The position numbers and the translations under genes were made by a program. From the IMG/VR virus record IMGVR_UViG_3300030333_005233, positions 1 through 64,000 of that record: a stretch of DNA of 64,000 bases, one strand, 5' to 3'. This DNA is from a virus. Shown here piece by piece: positions 1 through 8,726 of the stretch. Positions within the stretch are counted from its first letter, which is position 1; each line of letters opens with the position of its first letter. The notes under the pieces were generated by a model. It did not search any database. It saw nothing but the letters and a program-made list of their open reading frames with translations, and was not told the origin of the DNA.

Positions 1-1
1 T

Positions 2-130
2 GAAAATAAAATATCCAACAAGTCTCCACAAAACATGGTTGGAGCAATGGATATATACGAAAAAATTTCTGAGATAAATGGGAATCTTAAGATACTAGAA
101 GCTAAACTCGAAGGGAAGAACATAATTTAG
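2..130 (+). CDS. C-terminal end of an unidentified gene (partial)
   Basis: An open frame enters from the left edge and stops with TAG at 128-130. The visible 42 residues are mostly polar and charged, with a stretch (about residues 17-37) that looks helical or coiled-coil. No family can be recognised from this fragment. It lies 15 bases upstream of the zinc-ribbon gene on the same strand, so the two are probably co-transcribed with the virion-type genes that follow. Confidence 0.55.
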   Translation, partial: ENKISNKSPQNMVGAMDIYEKISEINGNLKILEAKLEGKNII

Positions 131-145
131 CTCTGGGGGTCTCCC

Positions 146-277
146 ATGAAAATCACTTGCCCAAAATGTAAAACAGAACTTCTTTATGTTGCTACTACAA
201 CCAAATGGGTTTGTGGGAATAAAAAGTGCATTGATTTTAACCGAAGGCAATTTGGTACTAGAGTAGAAGAAGAATAG
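146..277 (+). CDS. 43-residue zinc-ribbon microprotein
   Basis: The frame starts with ATG at 146 and ends with TAG at 275. The protein has two cysteine pairs, CPKC near residue 5 and a second around CGNKKC near residue 24, the spacing of a small zinc ribbon. A G-rich stretch sits a few bases upstream of the ATG as a possible ribosome site. Nine bases separate its stop from the next gene. Zinc ribbons of this size are common as uncharacterised phage proteins; role unknown. Confidence 0.6.
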   Translation: MKITCPKCKTELLYVATTTKWVCGNKKCIDFNRRQFGTRVEEE

Positions 278-286
278 GAGAAAATA

Positions 287-1927
287 ATGGTTACTAGAGC
301 AGATAAGGCAATTGAAGAATACAATGAAATATATGCAGACGGTTGGATAACAACGCCATTTGATCAATACAATAGAGTTAAGTTTGGAATGGCACGTCAA
401 ACTAATAATGCTGTTGAGCATTGGGCGGCTGATTTTGCAGATCAGACGCATGGCACAACTAATGGAGATGGAGCTGAACTGATAGGAATAATTACTGGCA
501 GGAATAAATTTTTGAGAAAAGGAGGTGGAAGCCTTAATGTAGAAGCTAAACAACTATTTGGTGCTAATAGTTATGAAACAGCATTTGCAGCAGCTGCTAC
601 AGCTACTGTTATTGGATCAATAATCGCAACAATGACGGGTGCTACTTTTAAAACTAATGCCGCTAGGGTTGCTTGGGGCAATTCCTCTAATGATCCTGAT
701 AGTTTTGGCGTCACTGCTATGCACGTAAAAGTATATGACCACTGGCCTGAATCGCAAACTTTGTTTGTAGCGCCATATTTTACCGTGTTTCATTTTAACA
801 ACGGCATTGTCGACAGTTTTCCAGATTTTCGTAAAAGGTATTTTGAAGCATTTGAAGACGAATTTGGGAATAATGTTATAGATTGGAATAAAGAAATTAC
901 AGAAGAACTTTTTGAAAAAGACAAGCGAGATACCAATAATGCAAGAACAAAAGAAGTTCTAATAGCTGTTTCGGCGAGTAGCGTAGATGTTAGAATTCCA
1001 GCGATAGCTCTCTCTAGTGAAAATGATTTTGATAATTTCAAAACACTCAGAACTGGCTCCATATTATCACTTGTTCATGGTAATGGCGAAGAAATATCTA
1101 CTGATAAAAAACTTAGGCTTATAACAGATACCCCACTTTTTGCTGATATTGCTGCCACCAAAATCACAACTTCCTTTGGAACTTTAGCAAGACAAATACC
1201 AGAAAAATATTGGAGTATAGATACGAACAGAAGGGGTAAAATGCTCACTGGTATACGTTTGCAAATGAACGATGGAAGTTTCCGCACTGGATATATACAC
1301 GCTGAAAGATATTTTGGATTGGATATGCATGGCTTAGAAATAAAAAGAAGAGGCTTAGGTTTTACAGAAGGTGAAGAGTTTGATTTGGGCAGGGGAGTAA
1401 AAATTAAAATCACAAAGACCAAAGCAAGAATAGATAAGGAGGGAGACGTTGTTGGACAAGAAATTGATACTATTGATTTTGTTAGCGAACAAATAGATGG
1501 TGGACAAAGTTTTGTCCAAGACACAAAAAATCAGATGAGAGGGACAGATTTTCGTATGAATGATATAGAGGGAGGAAATGGCTTGACTTTCACAATTTCA
1601 CCACAAACAGAGGGTGGCAGCACTGAAAGGGCTACTATAATATTTAAAAGTTTAATAGTTCACGAGGTAAAGTCTCTTGATTTAGGACCACGGGAACATA
1701 CCACTGGAATATATGGTAAAGTCCTTACTGACAAGGGAGATGGAAGAGGTAGAGTTGAAGGCGTTAAAACTACGCAAATTTCACTTTTACCAAATGAAAC
1801 AGGGGAATATGAAGCTTTTTACTACTTTCACAACGATATTTCGCACAATTCAACTGAAATGGCTTTCCAAAATGGTGGAATATCAGTATCCGACTTCGTG
1901 CAGAACGTTACTATAAAGATAAGCTAA
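287..1927 (+). CDS. Probable virion structural protein, 546 aa, family not recognised
   Basis: A long frame preceded by a good ribosome site (AGGAG, 7 bases before ATG). I recognise no catalytic motif. The N-terminal part is polar with an Ala-rich hydrophobic stretch at about residues 99-118, too isolated to call a membrane anchor with confidence. The rest reads as mixed beta-rich sequence with many Gly, Asp and Thr, as in phage head, neck or tail proteins. It sits on the plus strand with another probable virion protein and against the direction of the replication genes. The virion assignment is inference from composition and context. Confidence 0.6.
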   Translation: MVTRADKAIEEYNEIYADGWITTPFDQYNRVKFGMARQTNNAVEHWAADFADQTHGTTNGDGAELIGIITGRNKFLRKGGGSLNVEAKQLFGANSYETAFAAAATATVIGSIIATMTGATFKTNAARVAWGNSSNDPDSFGVTAMHVKVYDHWPESQTLFVAPYFTVFHFNNGIVDSFPDFRKRYFEAFEDEFGNNVIDWNKEITEELFEKDKRDTNNARTKEVLIAVSASSVDVRIPAIALSSENDFDNFKTLRTGSILSLVHGNGEEISTDKKLRLITDTPLFADIAATKITTSFGTLARQIPEKYWSIDTNRRGKMLTGIRLQMNDGSFRTGYIHAERYFGLDMHGLEIKRRGLGFTEGEEFDLGRGVKIKITKTKARIDKEGDVVGQEIDTIDFVSEQIDGGQSFVQDTKNQMRGTDFRMNDIEGGNGLTFTISPQTEGGSTERATIIFKSLIVHEVKSLDLGPREHTTGIYGKVLTDKGDGRGRVEGVKTTQISLLPNETGEYEAFYYFHNDISHNSTEMAFQNGGISVSDFVQNVTIKIS

Positions 1928-1974
1928 TTTTCGTGTATACTATACAGTAGAACCCATTTTACAGGAGTTTTTCA

Positions 1975-2670
1975 ATGCCAGACATTAAATTTTACGCCAA
2001 TATTAAAGGCACAGACACAAATACTCTAATTGACCACGCAGCTGGTAGTGGAGTTGGTTTTTTTGGAAGTTCTTTTGGAGCATCCGTACCTATCGGCTCT
2101 CAACAGACTACTACTTTTGTAACCAATGGCACTGGCACAACAGAGGCTGCGCAACTAAATAATACGGCTAGAGAGGGTGATGGAACTGTATCTGTAAATG
2201 GCGCTTCTGCTATAAATCTTAATAATTTGCCAAATCATTTGGTTCCATTAAATATTAGATTTGAAAGTGATGTAGCTTATAAAGTTCAAACTTGTAAACT
2301 TCGTATTTTTGACAGAGCTGATATTGCTAATAATGCTTACGGTGTAACAACCTATGTCTACGAGGCTAGACATCCTGCCACAACTCAAACTGTAAATCAA
2401 TTAGCTTTCCGTGGTAGAACTGATAATACTTGGTATGAGTATGGATCTGGTTTAACTATGGCAGACATGACGTTCACAAATTCTCCCGGTATGAGCGGGA
2501 TGAATACTATTAGCAGCGATACGGATACTGCACTTGGATATGAAACGACTACAGGGTCTACTCATTCTTCTCTAAGGCACGATTGGTATGTCGCTCTTAG
2601 TTCTGAGCCAGAAATAGTTGGAAGTAAAACAGCTTATGGTCTCTATTTCACAGTAGAGTACCTAACATAA
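1975..2670 (+). CDS. Probable virion protein, 231 aa
   Basis: Preceded by AGGAG seven bases before the ATG. Composition is rich in Thr, Ser, Gly, Asn and Ala with few Lys or Cys, typical of secreted or capsid/tail surface proteins of phages. No domain is recognised. A gap of 47 bases separates it from the gene upstream and holds a possible -10 element, TATACT at 1936-1941, so it may have its own promoter. Transcription should end at the hairpin immediately after the stop. It could equally be a neck, decoration or tail-associated protein. Confidence 0.6.
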   Translation: MPDIKFYANIKGTDTNTLIDHAAGSGVGFFGSSFGASVPIGSQQTTTFVTNGTGTTEAAQLNNTAREGDGTVSVNGASAINLNNLPNHLVPLNIRFESDVAYKVQTCKLRIFDRADIANNAYGVTTYVYEARHPATTQTVNQLAFRGRTDNTWYEYGSGLTMADMTFTNSPGMSGMNTISSDTDTALGYETTTGSTHSSLRHDWYVALSSEPEIVGSKTAYGLYFTVEYLT

Positions 2671-2700
2671 AAAAAGGGTAGCTTTCGCTACCCCTAATTT
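2668..2700. terminator. Bidirectional hairpin terminator at the convergent gene junction
   Basis: A perfect 7-bp stem, GGGTAGC at 2676-2682 and GCTACCC at 2687-2693, encloses a TTTC loop. On the minus strand it is followed by a run of seven T, and on the plus strand by a T-rich stretch (AATTTATTTTAC). It lies between two converging transcription units and probably stops both. Confidence 0.85.
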
Positions 2701-2709
2701 ATTTTACTT

Positions 2710-3042
2710 TTACTCCATAATTTTCTTCTTAGCGTTCCACTTTTGCCAACCACCGTCTGGTAGCCAAGTGTCGCCATCTTTACGCTTGGGGAAGAGTCCT
2801 CCACCCTTCTTCATAGAGCCAAATGCAAGTTTAGCTCCACAGTCCATGCAGCGTAATTCATAATATTCGTTATCGTCTACAGTTCTGACTACAAATCTGA
2901 GATTTTCAGAACCACATTTACCACACTTAGTTTCTTCAAATACTTCCTGAAATTTTGATATTTGAGTAAATAATTCTCTGTGTGTATCCGCTTCAAATTC
3001 TGCTGTAATTCTCTTATTTGCTGTTGTATATGAAAGTTTCAT
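2710..3042 (-). CDS. Small zinc-ribbon protein, 110 aa
   Basis: Contains CGKCGSEN near residue 38 and CMDCG near residue 64, a two-pair zinc ribbon, followed by a basic, Gly- and Trp-containing tail. An upstream in-frame ATG at 3054 exists, but the ATG at 3042 is preferred: GGAGAAG lies three to four bases upstream and the ATG overlaps the TGA of the preceding gene as ATGA, the usual junction in this genome. Being coupled to a likely ssDNA-annealing protein, it may act in recombination or bind nucleic acid, but this is only inference. It is the last gene before the convergent terminator. Confidence 0.7.
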   Translation of the reverse strand: MKLSYTTANKRITAEFEADTHRELFTQISKFQEVFEETKCGKCGSENLRFVVRTVDDNEYYELRCMDCGAKLAFGSMKKGGGLFPKRKDGDTWLPDGGWQKWNAKKKIME

Positions 3043-3800
3043 AAACTTCTCCATTCTTCGTTATAGCCTACCATCTCATTAGGAATTGAACTTTTATCCC
3101 GCTGGTAATTATTGAGGACATCAATTATATCACTAGCGACTTTCTTAGAAACCTTACGGTTTTGATCTATCTTAAACATGTCCTTAAATAACTTTCCACC
3201 ATCTACATTAAGTTGTTTACACTTAACATCAATAAAATTGTATTGAGCATCGCTCATCCTGCCAGAATCGTCGTAATCTCCAGACGTGCTTGTTTTTTGT
3301 TTGGAAATATCACGAACAATTTTAGCAGTATCCTTCTTTGTGAGTTCTTCTGCTGCAACACCCCTGATTTTTAGCACCTTTCGCAATGCTCTAGCCTCTG
3401 CTCTAGTGCTTGCAATAGCTACTGCAAAAGCGCAAAAAGTGTCATCCGTGTTGCCCTCCCACGAATCTGCCACTTCTGCACACTTAATCCCATTGGCAAA
3501 TTCTACAGTAAACACTACAGTCGCTCTACCATGATGGTCGTCCCTGTCTGTAGGTTTTACCCAAGTTGGGCCACTAAACGTCATTGGCCCCAGAACAAGC
3601 TCACAGACCCTTCTAAGGCCCGCTACAAGGGGATGACCATTTACTAGCTCATTTTCCTCAAAGAGCGTCATAGCGTAATCATGCCACTCTGGAGAGAGCA
3701 TAGAGGGTGCATCATCAGATACTACATTTTTTACAGAAGTGTCAGTGTTTGACGCAGTTTGCAATGTTTCCATTCCGTCAAATAAGTTTTCTTCGTTCAT
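3039..3800 (-). CDS. Probable single-strand DNA annealing protein (Rad52-like)
   Basis: The segment at about residues 90-150 (HHGRATVVFTVEF, then FAVAIASTRAEARALRKVLKI) resembles phage Rad52/DdrA-type annealing proteins, in which a conserved TRAE-AR-LRK helix follows a beta-sheet core. The C-terminal 65 residues form a helical unit starting SDAQYNFIDVKC, a small domain often appended to phage recombination proteins. The N-terminal 35 residues are low-complexity and acidic. If correct it would anneal complementary single strands, working with UvsX and the RecB-like nuclease encoded elsewhere here. Family placement is from memory of motifs and needs a profile search; an ERF- or Sak-type protein is the main alternative. 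Confidence 0.55.
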   Translation of the reverse strand: MNEENLFDGMETLQTASNTDTSVKNVVSDDAPSMLSPEWHDYAMTLFEENELVNGHPLVAGLRRVCELVLGPMTFSGPTWVKPTDRDDHHGRATVVFTVEFANGIKCAEVADSWEGNTDDTFCAFAVAIASTRAEARALRKVLKIRGVAAEELTKKDTAKIVRDISKQKTSTSGDYDDSGRMSDAQYNFIDVKCKQLNVDGGKLFKDMFKIDQNRKVSKKVASDIIDVLNNYQRDKSSIPNEMVGYNEEWRSL

Positions 3801-3811
3801 TTACTTTCCTT

Positions 3812-4579
3812 TCATGTGTCAATTTCAATATAACGTTCAGATTTTCTTGGAAATTTACTCTCAAATTTATTTAATATTGAGGCCAAAGTATCCTTCAGGC
3901 TCTCCTGCGTAGCAAGCGGAAGAGAGTCTGATAAATGCTTTACTCTTATAATAGCAAAACCTTTGCTCAAAATCAAGCCCGTTTTGTTCTCATCTGCCTT
4001 AATTTGTTTTTGAAGCTTGTCTTCGCCCCAAATTGGAAGGAAGTGAGAAGGACCATCTATTTCAATTATAGTCTTTAAGTTGGGAAAATACATATCTATT
4101 TCAAGATTTTCATTTGGTATTAGATTTTTCTTGTGAATCTCTATAACAAATCCAAGCTTAGATAGTTCATATTTTAAAAACTTTTCTAGTTTGGAACCCT
4201 CTTTGCCAGCCCTTTGTATCGCCTGTATCGCCGCAGATGTCATATTTTTCTTGTCTAATTCTGACATTTTAGCCCATCTATCTCTGGCACATTTTACGTG
4301 TTTTTCATATTCTTCATCACTAATATTATCCCATCGCTTCTTAAGGCTTTTGCTAATTTTTATTCTTTCTTCTTTGCTCCTCTTGGAACCCTGAGTAGGT
4401 ATTTTAGACTTTCCGCTTTTGAGAGCATTTTTCTGTGCGTCACTTTTGCTTTTCATTTGTACGCCATGCTTGATCAATATCCTTCTTACTTTATTAGGAT
4501 ATGTGTTGAAAAGATCTGCTATTTCATAGGTGCTTTTCTTTTCTTTAACATATAATTTAATTATTTTTTGTTCGTTCAT
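3812..4579 (-). CDS. Homing-type endonuclease with HTH and PD-(D/E)XK-like nuclease domain
   Basis: Three parts can be seen. Residues 9-40 form a helix-turn-helix (STYEIADLFNTYPNKVRRIL). Residues 70-120 are basic, with repeated KISKSLKKRW and DRWAKM motifs like the NUMOD modules of free-standing homing endonucleases. Residues 128-215 look like a VSR/DUF559-type nuclease, with LEIDMYFP (D162) and IIEIDGPSHF (E173, D175). Such genes spread by cutting DNA lacking them. Its start overlaps the end of the upstream gene by 23 bases, so it has been accommodated in the operon without disrupting a recognisable neighbour. Confidence 0.7.
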   Translation of the reverse strand: MNEQKIIKLYVKEKKSTYEIADLFNTYPNKVRRILIKHGVQMKSKSDAQKNALKSGKSKIPTQGSKRSKEERIKISKSLKKRWDNISDEEYEKHVKCARDRWAKMSELDKKNMTSAAIQAIQRAGKEGSKLEKFLKYELSKLGFVIEIHKKNLIPNENLEIDMYFPNLKTIIEIDGPSHFLPIWGEDKLQKQIKADENKTGLILSKGFAIIRVKHLSDSLPLATQESLKDTLASILNKFESKFPRKSERYIEIDT

Positions 4580-5027
4580 GATTATACTTCTTTATTATAG
4601 TGGTGATACCTTGAAAATTGTCTGTTATTCCTATAGGTTTAGTCCTAGTTATCCTGTAAAAGTTTGCAGCCGCTTCTTTATTTATTGCTATAGTGCGAAT
4701 ATCATTCTTATTTATAGTCCTTAATAATCCTAAAGTGTTGTATTCCCCAAAGCCAAAGCAGTAGAAAATATTTATATTATTTACGTAAGACAGCGATTTA
4801 TTCAGTGTCTCTAGAGATGTAGTTACTAAGTCTCCTTTAAAGTACCATAGCTCAGTGGAGTTGAAGATCCCAGAATCTACTTTTAATCTTAGTGGACCTA
4901 TGTCGTCAAAAAATATACTTGAATCACATAATTCTTTTTCGTTGTTTGCCCGCATCACTTCTTGTTGTATGCAAGCAACTAATTTATCATTAGATAGATC
5001 TTTAATATATATTCCTAAGTTTACCAT
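4557..5027 (-). CDS. Unrecognised protein in the first glycan cluster, 156 aa
   Basis: No family recognised. The sequence has alternating hydrophobic strands and helices suggesting an alpha/beta fold (for example NNINIFYCFGFGEYN and NDIRTIAIN). The ribosome site GGGAG lies four bases before the ATG, which overlaps the stop of the upstream gene by one base. Position at the end of a run of glycosyltransferase-type genes suggests a role in the same pathway, but nothing in the sequence proves it. Confidence 0.5.
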   Translation of the reverse strand: MVNLGIYIKDLSNDKLVACIQQEVMRANNEKELCDSSIFFDDIGPLRLKVDSGIFNSTELWYFKGDLVTTSLETLNKSLSYVNNINIFYCFGFGEYNTLGLLRTINKNDIRTIAINKEAAANFYRITRTKPIGITDNFQGITTIIKKYNHERTKNN

Positions 5028-5866
5028 TATGCTCCCTTTATCTGCGACAGAAGAGTCTTTGTTCTATTTAGTCCTAAATGTTTTTCTGTAATAGCTTTTT
5101 TTATATCATCAAAATTTGTCGTTTTGTTTTTACTAGAATAGTTCAGGTCTATATCTAACTTAAATATATTATTGATAGTTTTTGCTAAATCTTCGTCTTG
5201 GTCTTTATTATCATAGTATACTTTATTACCATTTAGTATGGCTTCTAAAAATACTTGTGAGATTTGTTTCATATCTTTAATTATAACTTCATCATAATTT
5301 TTGTAAAGACCTCTCAACGCAACGGAGGCTGAACATATGTCTACCTTGTCGGCAAGTTCTGACCTTGTAGAAACAACGTGAAAGCTCTTGCTATCTGATA
5401 TATCAGATGTTAAAGAATCTACAATGATTGCTTTATCTATTCTATATTCAAAGTCCGTTTTCATAATTTCATTGTTGTCTGCTGCTGGTAGCATTTTTAA
5501 AACATTCAATCTTCCAATAGTTTGTGGCATAGAGTAATTAGATGTGAATGCAAAAAGAACATCGACATTTTGATTAGAAAGGAATTGTAATAAAAGATCT
5601 AAGTCAACGTTTGAGATATAATCCACATTTAGGATGATTTTTATATTCTTTTCAGGATTCTGCTGCAAGTACGCTATAAGATGTCTATGAAACCTGTGTG
5701 CAGATATTATGACAAATTCTGGATCTATAGTGTCCAGAGCATCAAATACGCTACAATCACCAAGGTTGACTAAACTACAATCATGGTTTAGTTCCTTTAG
5801 GGAGTGATCAAAATACAATGGCTGAGTAGATTCATTGCTTGCATAATTGTCTATCAAGAATTTCAT
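5027..5866 (-). CDS. Unrecognised alpha/beta protein, possibly glycosyltransferase-related, 279 aa
   Basis: The N-terminal half (MKFLIDNYASNES, then EFVIISAHRFHRHLIAYL, then NIKIILNVDYIS) has the look of a Rossmann-like domain such as the N-lobe of GT-B glycosyltransferases or CgeB-like proteins, but no nucleotide-sugar binding motif is evident. GGGGAG precedes the ATG, which overlaps the upstream stop as ATGA. The strict four-base coupling to the nucleotidyltransferase-like gene upstream supports joint expression. Function is inferred only from neighbours. Confidence 0.5.
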   Translation of the reverse strand: MKFLIDNYASNESTQPLYFDHSLKELNHDCSLVNLGDCSVFDALDTIDPEFVIISAHRFHRHLIAYLQQNPEKNIKIILNVDYISNVDLDLLLQFLSNQNVDVLFAFTSNYSMPQTIGRLNVLKMLPAADNNEIMKTDFEYRIDKAIIVDSLTSDISDSKSFHVVSTRSELADKVDICSASVALRGLYKNYDEVIIKDMKQISQVFLEAILNGNKVYYDNKDQDEDLAKTINNIFKLDIDLNYSSKNKTTNFDDIKKAITEKHLGLNRTKTLLSQIKGA

Positions 5867-6603
5867 ATTACTCCCCTTAACTTGTGATATGTTTTTATAT
5901 TATTTATTTTTTTAATAGGGTGTTTATTGTTTATTACTTCTATCTTGTGTTTAGTTTTTATTAATTCGTTTAAGCCCTCAAACAAAAATTTTTGCTTAAA
6001 GTTTTCATTAGATATTATCTTTCTCAAGCAATCTATAACACCTTCATTGTTTAAGTAAATTATTTCTGACCAAGGATTATGCGCACCAAAGCCAAAATGT
6101 TCTATCGCTCCATTCTCTCCAATGTTGACCCCTATCTCTAAATTTTCAAAAAAATCTGACTCTGTGACTATGTAAGATTTGTTAGTGTTTATTTCACTAA
6201 ACGTGTCTGGGTGGATTATTAAACTGCCATCAAATATAAGTACCTTATCATTTGTTATATTATTTAAACAAAGTCGCACACCCTCGCAGGAATTAGATGT
6301 TTCATAAATTTGATTTTCTACTATTCTGATATTACAGTTTCTGTATCTGTTTTTGACATACTTACATACTTTATCTGCGTCATATCCTACACATATGATA
6401 ATTTCGTATTGTGGAAATATCCTATCTATGACATTTATTTGTATGTCTATTAGTTTATGTCTTTGTAATGGGATTAATGGTATGGCCCCATAAGACTTCA
6501 TTCTATACCCCGGAGTATCACATAGTAATACTATGGAAACGAACTCGTCTTTATCGACACTATCTTTTTTAGTTATAGATGTTATATATTTTTGTTTTTT
6601 CAT
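5863..6603 (-). CDS. Nucleotidyltransferase-like protein (degenerate sugar or choline nucleotidyltransferase)
   Basis: The N-terminus resembles NTP_transferase enzymes: SIVLLCDTPGYRMKSYG stands where active enzymes have LAAGxGxRL, followed by PLIPLQRHKLIDIQINVI, matching the usual PKPLIPVNGKPLI region. YETSNSCEGVRLCLN recalls the TNN-YSL motif of LicC-type cytidylyltransferases, and KVLIFDGSLIIHP the metal-binding D-G-D region. The Gly-rich nucleotide loop is altered, so activity is uncertain. The gene overlaps both neighbours by four bases in the cluster of glycan genes. Confidence 0.55.
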   Translation of the reverse strand: MKKQKYITSITKKDSVDKDEFVSIVLLCDTPGYRMKSYGAIPLIPLQRHKLIDIQINVIDRIFPQYEIIICVGYDADKVCKYVKNRYRNCNIRIVENQIYETSNSCEGVRLCLNNITNDKVLIFDGSLIIHPDTFSEINTNKSYIVTESDFFENLEIGVNIGENGAIEHFGFGAHNPWSEIIYLNNEGVIDCLRKIISNENFKQKFLFEGLNELIKTKHKIEVINNKHPIKKINNIKTYHKLRGVI

Positions 6604-7343
6604 TTGTGAACATATAGGTTTTGTAGTTTAGATTTTTTAACTATATCGTCTACAGCCTTGAAATATTCTGCACTATTTTTCTCTAATGATTCTATTTTGT
6701 ATGCCAAGTTGGATATAAATGTAATATCGCCTTCTGTATAAACAACGACTTTTTCCATATCTTCATTTACTAGATTGTTTAGATTAAAAAATACAGAGTT
6801 ATTAAAGTTGTCAGACAGGTCTATTAGTGTGTGGAAAGATTTTCTAGAATGGTATATCTCTGTATGAATTGTAAATCCGTAATTTATACAGTTGATAATT
6901 TTACAGTTGTTAAGCTTTCTAGATAGTGCAAAAATATGTTCTCTATTCTCTTTTGTGAGCTTTGCGTCATTAGCATATACGATTGTATAATTAATTTTAT
7001 TAGTATCATATTTTAATTTATTGCTGATGCTATCTATACAATGTGTCAGACGATCCATACCTGTGCAGTCTAAAATAACATCGAACGTTAGCTGAACATC
7101 TTTCTTAGCTTTAGCGAGTTCTTGGTCTACGTTTTTTGGTTTTGTATCTCTAAATAAATTACAGAGCCTGTCCACTACGTAGAACTCTTTGTCATCGTCG
7201 TATGCCTCTACAACACACCCTTGTTTTTTAAATTTTTCAATCCTGTTGGCTAGACAGTCTGTTTGTGTGTCACCTTCGTAGATGGAAAATGCACAATTTT
7301 TACAGTTAGTTTTGACTACTTGGCCTGACGCCCCTGATTTCAT
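6600..7343 (-). CDS. GT-A-like protein with N-terminal cysteine cluster
   Basis: An ATG at 7349 is also possible, but AAGGG lies seven bases before the ATG at 7343. The first 65 residues carry five cysteines (about C14, C17, C30, C43 and C61) around the motifs NCKNCAFSIYEG, TQTDC and VVDRLCNLFRD, which looks like a metal- or Fe-S-binding module. The remainder (FDVILDCTGMDRLTHCIDSI, then NYTIVYAND) resembles the start of a GT-2-type fold without an obvious DxD. Its start overlaps the preceding methyltransferase-like gene by 38 bases. Function unknown. Confidence 0.55.
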   Translation of the reverse strand: MKSGASGQVVKTNCKNCAFSIYEGDTQTDCLANRIEKFKKQGCVVEAYDDDKEFYVVDRLCNLFRDTKPKNVDQELAKAKKDVQLTFDVILDCTGMDRLTHCIDSISNKLKYDTNKINYTIVYANDAKLTKENREHIFALSRKLNNCKIINCINYGFTIHTEIYHSRKSFHTLIDLSDNFNNSVFFNLNNLVNEDMEKVVVYTEGDITFISNLAYKIESLEKNSAEYFKAVDDIVKKSKLQNLYVHK

Positions 7344-7734
7344 ATCCATACCCTTTAATTGATGAAGTACTTATTAGTATACCGTTTTTTGCGAAAATAT
7401 CTTTAATAGTCTGTATGCTGATAAAACATTTCATACCTGATACTATACTACTAAAGTCGTCTTGTTTAAGCTGATTGTTTAATAGCATTCTACATAGATT
7501 CTTTGCATCTACGCTAATAATTTTAATTTCTCCGTTGAGTCTTAATTTGCCACAAGCCAATTCAAGAACTTTGTTGGCGTGTTCTTGTTCAAGAGAATGA
7601 AGAGTATTATAGAGTACAACCTCGTCAAAAGAATGGTCTATTGCCTCAGACAGTTCTTCTGTATTTTTTAACACGTTAATATTACTAAAGTTTTCTATAG
7701 CCTGTTCATCGTCAGATATAATGTTAAGTTTCAT
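7306..7734 (-). CDS. Short SAM-methyltransferase-like protein, 142 aa
   Basis: Residues 35-140 resemble the C-terminal half of a class I methyltransferase: DEVVLYNTLHSLEQEHANKVLELACGKLRLNGEIKI is split here across the hydrophobic strand, helix and strand expected after the motif 'ND-LHH', followed by a variable helix region and a final GYEIRGVR strand. The usual SAM-binding Gly-rich motif I is not obvious, so it may be a truncated or non-catalytic relative. It is joined to its upstream glycosyltransferase by a four-base overlap. Confidence 0.5.
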   Translation of the reverse strand: MKLNIISDDEQAIENFSNINVLKNTEELSEAIDHSFDEVVLYNTLHSLEQEHANKVLELACGKLRLNGEIKIISVDAKNLCRMLLNNQLKQDDFSSIVSGMKCFISIQTIKDIFAKNGILISTSSIKGYGYEIRGVRPSSQN

Positions 7735-8726
7735 GTTTGTTTAGCCTCATATACTTTGTCAAAAACAGAATTCCAATTATGTATAAAGTCCTCTTCAGAG
7801 AACATATTTTGTATAGTTGTTCTTGCATTTTCACCAATTTTTTTCCTAAGTTCTTCTGATTCTTGTAGATTTTTTATGAATGATTTTAATTCTTCTTCAT
7901 CGTTGGAGATATATCCATTAATTCCATTTTGTATAACTTCTGGTATCATGCAGGTGGCAGTTGAAACTACAGCGCATCCACACGCCATAGCTTCTAGTAA
8001 TGACATAGGTATGGGGCTTAGTGTTGTTGTGTTGAGATATATTTGGCAACTATTATACTCTCTAGTAAGATCATCTACATTATCACAAACTATTGAATTT
8101 GGTCCATTTTCTTCACCAATTAGTTTTGTTTTCATGCCTTGTGTAATTCTTTCCCAGCCAGAATAATTTAAGCAGAAGTCTCGTTTTTTAAAATCGTTAG
8201 CTACTGTAAGTATGTGATCTTGTTTTTCTACAGAGGTTGGCTTGAAAGTCTCACAGTCTACACCGTGATACAGCACATGAGAGTCTCCATTTATGTGCCA
8301 AGCATTTGCTGAGAATTCTGAGATAAAAATATTTACATTGCCAATCATGCTCCTCATTTGTTCAATATGTTGTTCATCAATAGTCTGGGGCGTTGGCAAC
8401 GTGTGTTCTAAAACGATTACTGGCACAGGAATTTGTTGCAATATTCTTTGACACATTTGGTATTGCCAAAATTTACTTTGCACTAATATAAAATCTATAT
8501 CAATGAATGGAGGTAGTTGATTTTTTGGTAGTATATAATAATTTTCTGGTGGTTTTGTTTGTTTTTTATTCCACTCTTTATTGCCATCTATACTAAATGA
8601 ATAAAAATTATGACCTGTTTTACACAGTTGACTTTCATAGCGTTCATGCGTAGGGAATGTAAGTATATTGTACTTCTCACGCTTTGGTGCATCAACACTT
8701 TCAATAATACTCTTTATACTATTCAC
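7731..8726 (-). CDS. GT-B glycosyltransferase (GT4-like)
   Basis: 331 residues with a recognisable Glycos_transf_1 C-lobe: SHVLYHGVDCETFKP near residues 149-163 and SLLEAMACGCAVVSTATCMIP near 242-261, the E-x7-E-type donor-binding region. The N-lobe is short and includes EHTLPTPQ. Transfers a sugar from an activated nucleotide donor to an unknown acceptor. Start overlaps the upstream GT gene by eight bases and its end overlaps the next gene by four, placing it within a three-GT operon segment (7731-11477). Confidence 0.8.
   Translation of the reverse strand: MNSIKSIIESVDAPKREKYNILTFPTHERYESQLCKTGHNFYSFSIDGNKEWNKKQTKPPENYYILPKNQLPPFIDIDFILVQSKFWQYQMCQRILQQIPVPVIVLEHTLPTPQTIDEQHIEQMRSMIGNVNIFISEFSANAWHINGDSHVLYHGVDCETFKPTSVEKQDHILTVANDFKKRDFCLNYSGWERITQGMKTKLIGEENGPNSIVCDNVDDLTREYNSCQIYLNTTTLSPIPMSLLEAMACGCAVVSTATCMIPEVIQNGINGYISNDEEELKSFIKNLQESEELRKKIGENARTTIQNMFSEEDFIHNWNSVFDKVYEAKQT

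Noticed and set aside
1713-1916. Plus-strand ORF of 67 residues inside the 546-residue gene
   Set aside because: A +1 frame shadow without ribosome site; the longer frame continues uninterrupted.
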